Part shown: in pieces, positions 60,606-64,000 of the stretch
How the letters are laid out: each line of letters opens with the position of its first letter
How positions within the stretch are numbered: position 1 is the stretch's first letter
DNA from: Natronosalvus vescus
Lineage (GTDB): Archaea > Halobacteriota > Halobacteria > Halobacteriales > Natrialbaceae
DNA length: 64,000 nucleotides
Direction: 5' to 3'
Assembly (NCBI RefSeq): GCF_023973145.1
Contig: NZ_CP099546.1
Location: forward strand, 496,001 to 560,000
Notes under the pieces: model-generated
Told to the model about the DNA's origin: nothing
Database searches by the model: none
What the model saw: only the letters and a program-made list of their open reading frames with translations
Made by a program: the position numbers and the translations under genes

Positions 60606-63176
60606 ATGGTTGGTGCGTTACGCAAGATCGTTCCACGACCGATACGGCGGAGTTATGCGCTCAAATTTGCAATCGTCCTTCTCATTTTGGGGATCACGGT
60701 TGGGGTAATTGGGGTCGTCGCGACGGACGAGGTGCAGTCGGAAGTCGAGTCGATCGTTCACGACGACCACGGCACGCTCGCCGTCCAACAGGCACAGAGC
60801 GTCCGAAACTGGAACGAGAACAACGAGGACGCCGTCGAGGCGATGGCGCGTTCGAGTGCCATCGACGACGGTGAGTCGGAGGCGGTACAGGCGTACATCG
60901 ACGACGAGATGGATGAACGCCACGGTAGCGGGCGGATGTACCATCAGCTTCACTACATCGACGTCGAATCGGGGGAGGTTCTGGCGAGCACGAAGAAAGA
61001 TGAGAACCTCAATCCGGTTTTGGAACTCGAGGGTGAGTGGGTCGAAACCCTCGGAGACGTCGATGGGACGGTCAGCACGGAGGTATACATGAGTGGATCG
61101 TACGGCGACAACGAGCCACGAATCGCCTACGTGGCGACGGAGGGTGACGTCGCCGATGGGCACGTGCTGGTCTATACGGTTCCGCTCCAGTTTTACGAAC
61201 AGCAGATGCAAAGCGGCGATTCCGGCGTGGCGATGATCGTCGACGAGGGGGGAATGATTCTCTTTGCGAGCCCGAGCGGGCCAGGGTGGGAGTCCTACGA
61301 CGAGGATACCCACCCGCTCGAGGAGGCACGTACGCTCTCGGCAGGCAGCGGGACGGGAATGGTGATCGACGGTGCGTCCGGCGTGTTGACCTCGCGAAGC
61401 GGCTACGGCATCAATGCAGATGAGGAGTACGTCGTCGGCGCTGCTCCGGTTCCAGGCACCGACTGGGTTGCCCTCGTTCACACGCCCTCGGCGAACGCGT
61501 ACGGGTTCGTACAGGACATCCAGCGGTACGGCATCTACGCCACACTGGGCATCGTTGCGCTGGTCGTTCTCGTCGGGGCTGCGCTCGGCTTCAATACCTC
61601 GAGATCGATCGATCGGCTGACGGGTAAAGCCGAGCAGATGGAGAACGGTGATCTGGACGTCGAACTCGAGTCGCCACGCATCGACAGCATCGGTCGCCTC
61701 TACGCCGGGTTCGACAGTATGCGAACCTCGCTCAAGGAGACGATTACTGAGGCCGAAACGGCACGAGCGGAAGCCGAACAGGCTCGGGCGGAGACCGAAG
61801 CGATCAACCGTCACCTCGAGTCGAAAGCCGACGAGTACCGTGGCGTGATGCAAACGTGCGCCGCCGGGGATCTGACCGCGCGGATGGACGCCGACACCGA
61901 GAACGAAGCGATGGAGGACATCGCACACGAGTTCAACGCGATGGTCGGCGAACTCGAGGAGACGACCGCCCAGGTCAAAGCGTTCGCCACTGACGTCGCG
62001 ACGGCCTCGGAGCAGGTGACGGCCTCGAGCGAGGAGGTGCGTTCTGCCTCCGAACAGGTGACCGAATCGGTACAGGAGATCTCGGATGGGGCTGAACGAC
62101 AGAGTCAACGCCTGCAGTCGGTCAACCACGAGATGAGCGGGCTGTCGACGACGACCGAACAGATCGCGGCCTCCTCGAACCAGGTGGCCGACATCGCCGA
62201 GCGGACGGCCCAGACGGGCAAACACGGGCGCAAAGCGGCCCAGGACGCGATCGAGGGCATGAACGAGATCGAAGACGAGTCCGAAACCGCCGTCACCGAC
62301 ATCGAGCGCCTCGAGGCGGAGATGGAACAGATCGACGAACTGATCGAGTTCATCGGCGAGGTGGCAAAGGAGACGAACATGCTGGCGTTGAACGCCAACA
62401 TCGAAGCCTCGCGCTCGAGCACCGGTGACGAGGGGTTCTCGGTCGTCGCGGGCGAGGTCAAAGAGCTCGCCGAGGAGACGAAACAGACGGCAGAGGACAT
62501 CGAAACTCGCCTCGAGACAATTCAGGCGCTGACGGCGGAGACGGCCGATTCGGTGACGGGAACGAGCGAGCGCGTTGCGGCGAATCGGGATGCCATCGAA
62601 GAGGCAGTTTCGGCACTCGACGAGATCGCCGAGTACGCCGAGGAGACGAATACGGGGGTCCAGGAGATTTCGGCGGCGACGGAAGAACAGGCAGCCTCCA
62701 CGCAGGAGGTGGTCTCGATGACCGCCGAGGCGACGACCATCGCCGAGGAGACGACGGCCGAGAGCGAGAACGTCGCCGCGGCGGCCGAAGAACAGACCAC
62801 GGCGCTGACGGAAGTCTCGCGAAGTGCGAGCGACCTGGCGAATCAGGCCACAAAGCTCTCGGAGGCGCTCGATCGGTTCGACACCGACGTCGCCGCGGTA
62901 TCACTCGCCGACGACGAGGCACTTCCTGAATCGGTCACGATTGCCGCCGACACGAGCGGTGTGGACTCCCTCGAGTCGGACGTGTCGACGGTCAATCCAG
63001 CTGGCGACGCCGAGGACGTCGACGACGGCCTCGATTCTGCTGGGACTGCAGGCGGCCGCTCGAACGGATCTGATCGCGATGTGGGAACTGACTCGAGTTC
63101 GGCAGACGAGTTCGAAACGGACGGAGAGGACGTCTTCACGTTCGGCGAGCAGGGTGACGACGGCGACGACAGGTAA
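60606..63176 (+). CDS. Halobacterial transducer (methyl-accepting chemotaxis protein) 2
   Basis: An 856-residue tandem paralogue of the previous gene with the same layout. The first transmembrane helix ([20 protein letters not shown]) and extracellular sensor are clearly diverged. From the second HAMP region onward the two genes are colinear at a fixed 2890-nt offset, with stretches of almost perfect nucleotide identity. The hairpin tip reads [19 protein letters not shown], a common haloarchaeal variant. The tail ends with EDVFTFGEQGDD. It presumably senses a different stimulus but shares signalling partners. Confidence 0.92.
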   Translation: MVGALRKIVPRPIRRSYALKFAIVLLILGITVGVIGVVATDEVQSEVESIVHDDHGTLAVQQAQSVRNWNENNEDAVEAMARSSAIDDGESEAVQAYIDDEMDERHGSGRMYHQLHYIDVESGEVLASTKKDENLNPVLELEGEWVETLGDVDGTVSTEVYMSGSYGDNEPRIAYVATEGDVADGHVLVYTVPLQFYEQQMQSGDSGVAMIVDEGGMILFASPSGPGWESYDEDTHPLEEARTLSAGSGTGMVIDGASGVLTSRSGYGINADEEYVVGAAPVPGTDWVALVHTPSANAYGFVQDIQRYGIYATLGIVALVVLVGAALGFNTSRSIDRLTGKAEQMENGDLDVELESPRIDSIGRLYAGFDSMRTSLKETITEAETARAEAEQARAETEAINRHLESKADEYRGVMQTCAAGDLTARMDADTENEAMEDIAHEFNAMVGELEETTAQVKAFATDVATASEQVTASSEEVRSASEQVTESVQEISDGAERQSQRLQSVNHEMSGLSTTTEQIAASSNQVADIAERTAQTGKHGRKAAQDAIEGMNEIEDESETAVTDIERLEAEMEQIDELIEFIGEVAKETNMLALNANIEASRSSTGDEGFSVVAGEVKELAEETKQTAEDIETRLETIQALTAETADSVTGTSERVAANRDAIEEAVSALDEIAEYAEETNTGVQEISAATEEQAASTQEVVSMTAEATTIAEETTAESENVAAAAEEQTTALTEVSRSASDLANQATKLSEALDRFDTDVAAVSLADDEALPESVTIAADTSGVDSLESDVSTVNPAGDAEDVDDGLDSAGTAGGRSNGSDRDVGTDSSSADEFETDGEDVFTFGEQGDDGDDR

Positions 63177-63378
63177 TCCCTCAGACAGCGACTCCGCTTT
63201 TGTCGACGTGAGACAGGGCCTCTGATTGACCCTCTGTCATTCTTAGTAGTCACTCGGAATTTCGACGAGTGCAGAAGAGCTGCGACGTGCTCGTGAGTGA
63301 TACGAACTGCCCCAAACTCGAGTGGCGGCGGTCACGCGTCGGGTATCGATACTAACCGGTGAAGCCGGTACGAACTCT

Positions 63379-63462
63379 CGTAGTTACCGCCCGTCATTGC
63401 ACATTGCACACCTGATCGCCAGTCGAATCGGCGATCAGTGTGTCTCTCGTTTCGTAGTGAAC
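63379..63462. repeat. Palindromic repeat family A, copy 6 (decayed ends)
   Basis: The core GCACACCTGATCGCC-AGTCGAATC-GGCGATCAGTGTG is well kept. The terminal TATAGTA motifs are altered. Confidence 0.7.
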
Positions 63463-63530
63463 GTGGAACTGTCGAGACACTCGAGCGCTACCGTCACTGC
63501 CTGAGTGTCTCAGAGCTTCCAGGAATCGCA
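63456..63530. repeat. Palindromic repeat family B, copy 2
   Basis: GGAACTGTCGAGACACTCGAG, CGTCACTGC and GTGTCTCAG match copy 1 in order and spacing. The outer stem (TTCCAGGAATCGC on the right) is imperfect. Flanking ATCAGTTGG also matches copy 1. Confidence 0.7.
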
Positions 63531-63531
63531 A

Positions 63532-64000
63532 TCAGTTGGTACGCTCGGATGAGACCGCATCCCGCTGGTAGATTCGAAGCCGTCCCTTTCGCACGTCGAA
63601 TGCGGATTTGACGTTCGGCGGAATCGTTTCGGCCTTCCCGATCACGAGGTAGCCCCCTGAGCGAAGCGAACGGGCGATGGTCTCGAGCATGGACTGTTTG
63701 TGCTCGTTGTCGATGTAGATGAACAGGTTGCGACAGATGACGAGGTCGAACCCCGATTTCGGGCCATCGTTGATGAGATCGTGGCGTTCGAACGTGACGT
63801 TCTCGGCGACGGTACTCGTGACCTGGTAGGTCTGTGCGGCAGGATCGTGGTCGACGTACTCCTCGTACTCGGAGAGAAACGCGAGCTGGTCACCGAGGTC
63901 GACCGTTCGTGACTCCGTGTAGGTGCCGCTGCGGGCGGTCTCGAGTGCGCTCTCGCTGATGTCCGTCGCCAGGATGTGAACGTTCGATGCGTCGATCTCG
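63532..64000 (-). CDS. cheR: Chemotaxis methyltransferase CheR, C-terminal part (cut by window edge)
   Basis: The minus strand encodes about 155 residues ending at TGA 63532-63534. HILATDISESALETARSGTY is the SAM-binding acidic loop, DLVICRNLFIYIDNE the catalytic-domain motif, and GGYLVIGKAETIP the C-terminal strand of CheR. The enzyme methylates glutamates of chemoreceptors, so its position beside two transducers is functional. The N-terminal part lies beyond the right edge. Confidence 0.93.
   Translation of the reverse strand, partial: EIDASNVHILATDISESALETARSGTYTESRTVDLGDQLAFLSEYEEYVDHDPAAQTYQVTSTVAENVTFERHDLINDGPKSGFDLVICRNLFIYIDNEHKQSMLETIARSLRSGGYLVIGKAETIPPNVKSAFDVRKGRLRIYQRDAVSSERTN

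Larger units (their letters stand above)
63177..63531. other. Intergenic region holding one copy of each repeat family
   Basis: Family A (about 63379-63462) and family B (about 63456-63530) abut here, upstream of the 3' end of cheR. No gene. Confidence 0.6.

Noticed and set aside
996-63462. CRISPR array made of the dispersed palindromes
   Set aside because: Copies are kilobases apart with no regular spacers and no cas genes in the window.

Overview
The window is a stretch of haloarchaeal chromosome (class Halobacteria; Natrialbales is my guess, not shown). It is GC-rich with acidic proteins, and most promoters are leaderless with a TATA-like box about 27 nt before the start. Archaeal markers include an RNase P RNA, an intron-bearing tRNA-Met, a double-fold histone, an archaeal CCA-adding enzyme, PilB/PilC-type pilus genes and halobacterial transducers. 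I see no transposase, integrase or CRISPR array.

Left third (1-32 kb): a surface-polysaccharide locus. From the left edge it holds the start of glmS, a nucleotide-sugar dehydrogenase, a DUF354 protein, a GT4 and a large GT-C-like membrane protein. Further on are a DUF457/DUF1616 pair, an asparagine-synthase-like protein, two GT2 enzymes, a Wzx-like flippase, and an alkaline-phosphatase-superfamily protein. Four or five exported proteins sit among them: two NodB-like lipoproteins, two Tat-exported beta-helix proteins and a Tat-exported aspartoacylase-like protein with a PKD-like tail. Membrane-anchored winged-helix regulators, a bat-type HTH regulator, an MscS channel and small SHOCT proteins are interspersed. 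The promoters of the glycan genes share a hexamer of the form YTTANC placed 5 nt upstream of the TATA box, which is absent from the other promoters I inspected. That points to a co-regulated but multi-transcript regulon for making, exporting and modifying an extracellular glycan.

Middle (32-47 kb): mostly housekeeping. It holds rnpB, an OsmC-like protein, tRNA-Arg(GCG), a Tat lipoprotein with a 9-residue acidic repeat, and a possible 25-codon Arg-rich ORF. Next come an RPA-like ssDNA-binding protein, histone plus histone deacetylase, a lipoprotein, cca, tRNA-Asn, a CobW/COG0523 GTPase, moaB and tRNA-Met with a 31-nt intron. A complete tripartite tricarboxylate transporter (substrate-binding protein, TctB, TctA) closes this part.

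Right third (47-64 kb): a type IV pilus-like operon with a giant FlaI/PilB ATPase carrying a repeated acidic tail, PilC, and five overlapping pilin-like membrane proteins. It meets a convergent gene with an HsdR-N-like domain. Two tandem chemoreceptors follow, with patchwork nucleotide identity and the same C-terminal FTFG tail. The 3' part of cheR lies at the right edge.

Two families of dispersed imperfect palindromes (about 84 nt, six copies; about 75 nt, two copies) occupy intergenic gaps throughout.
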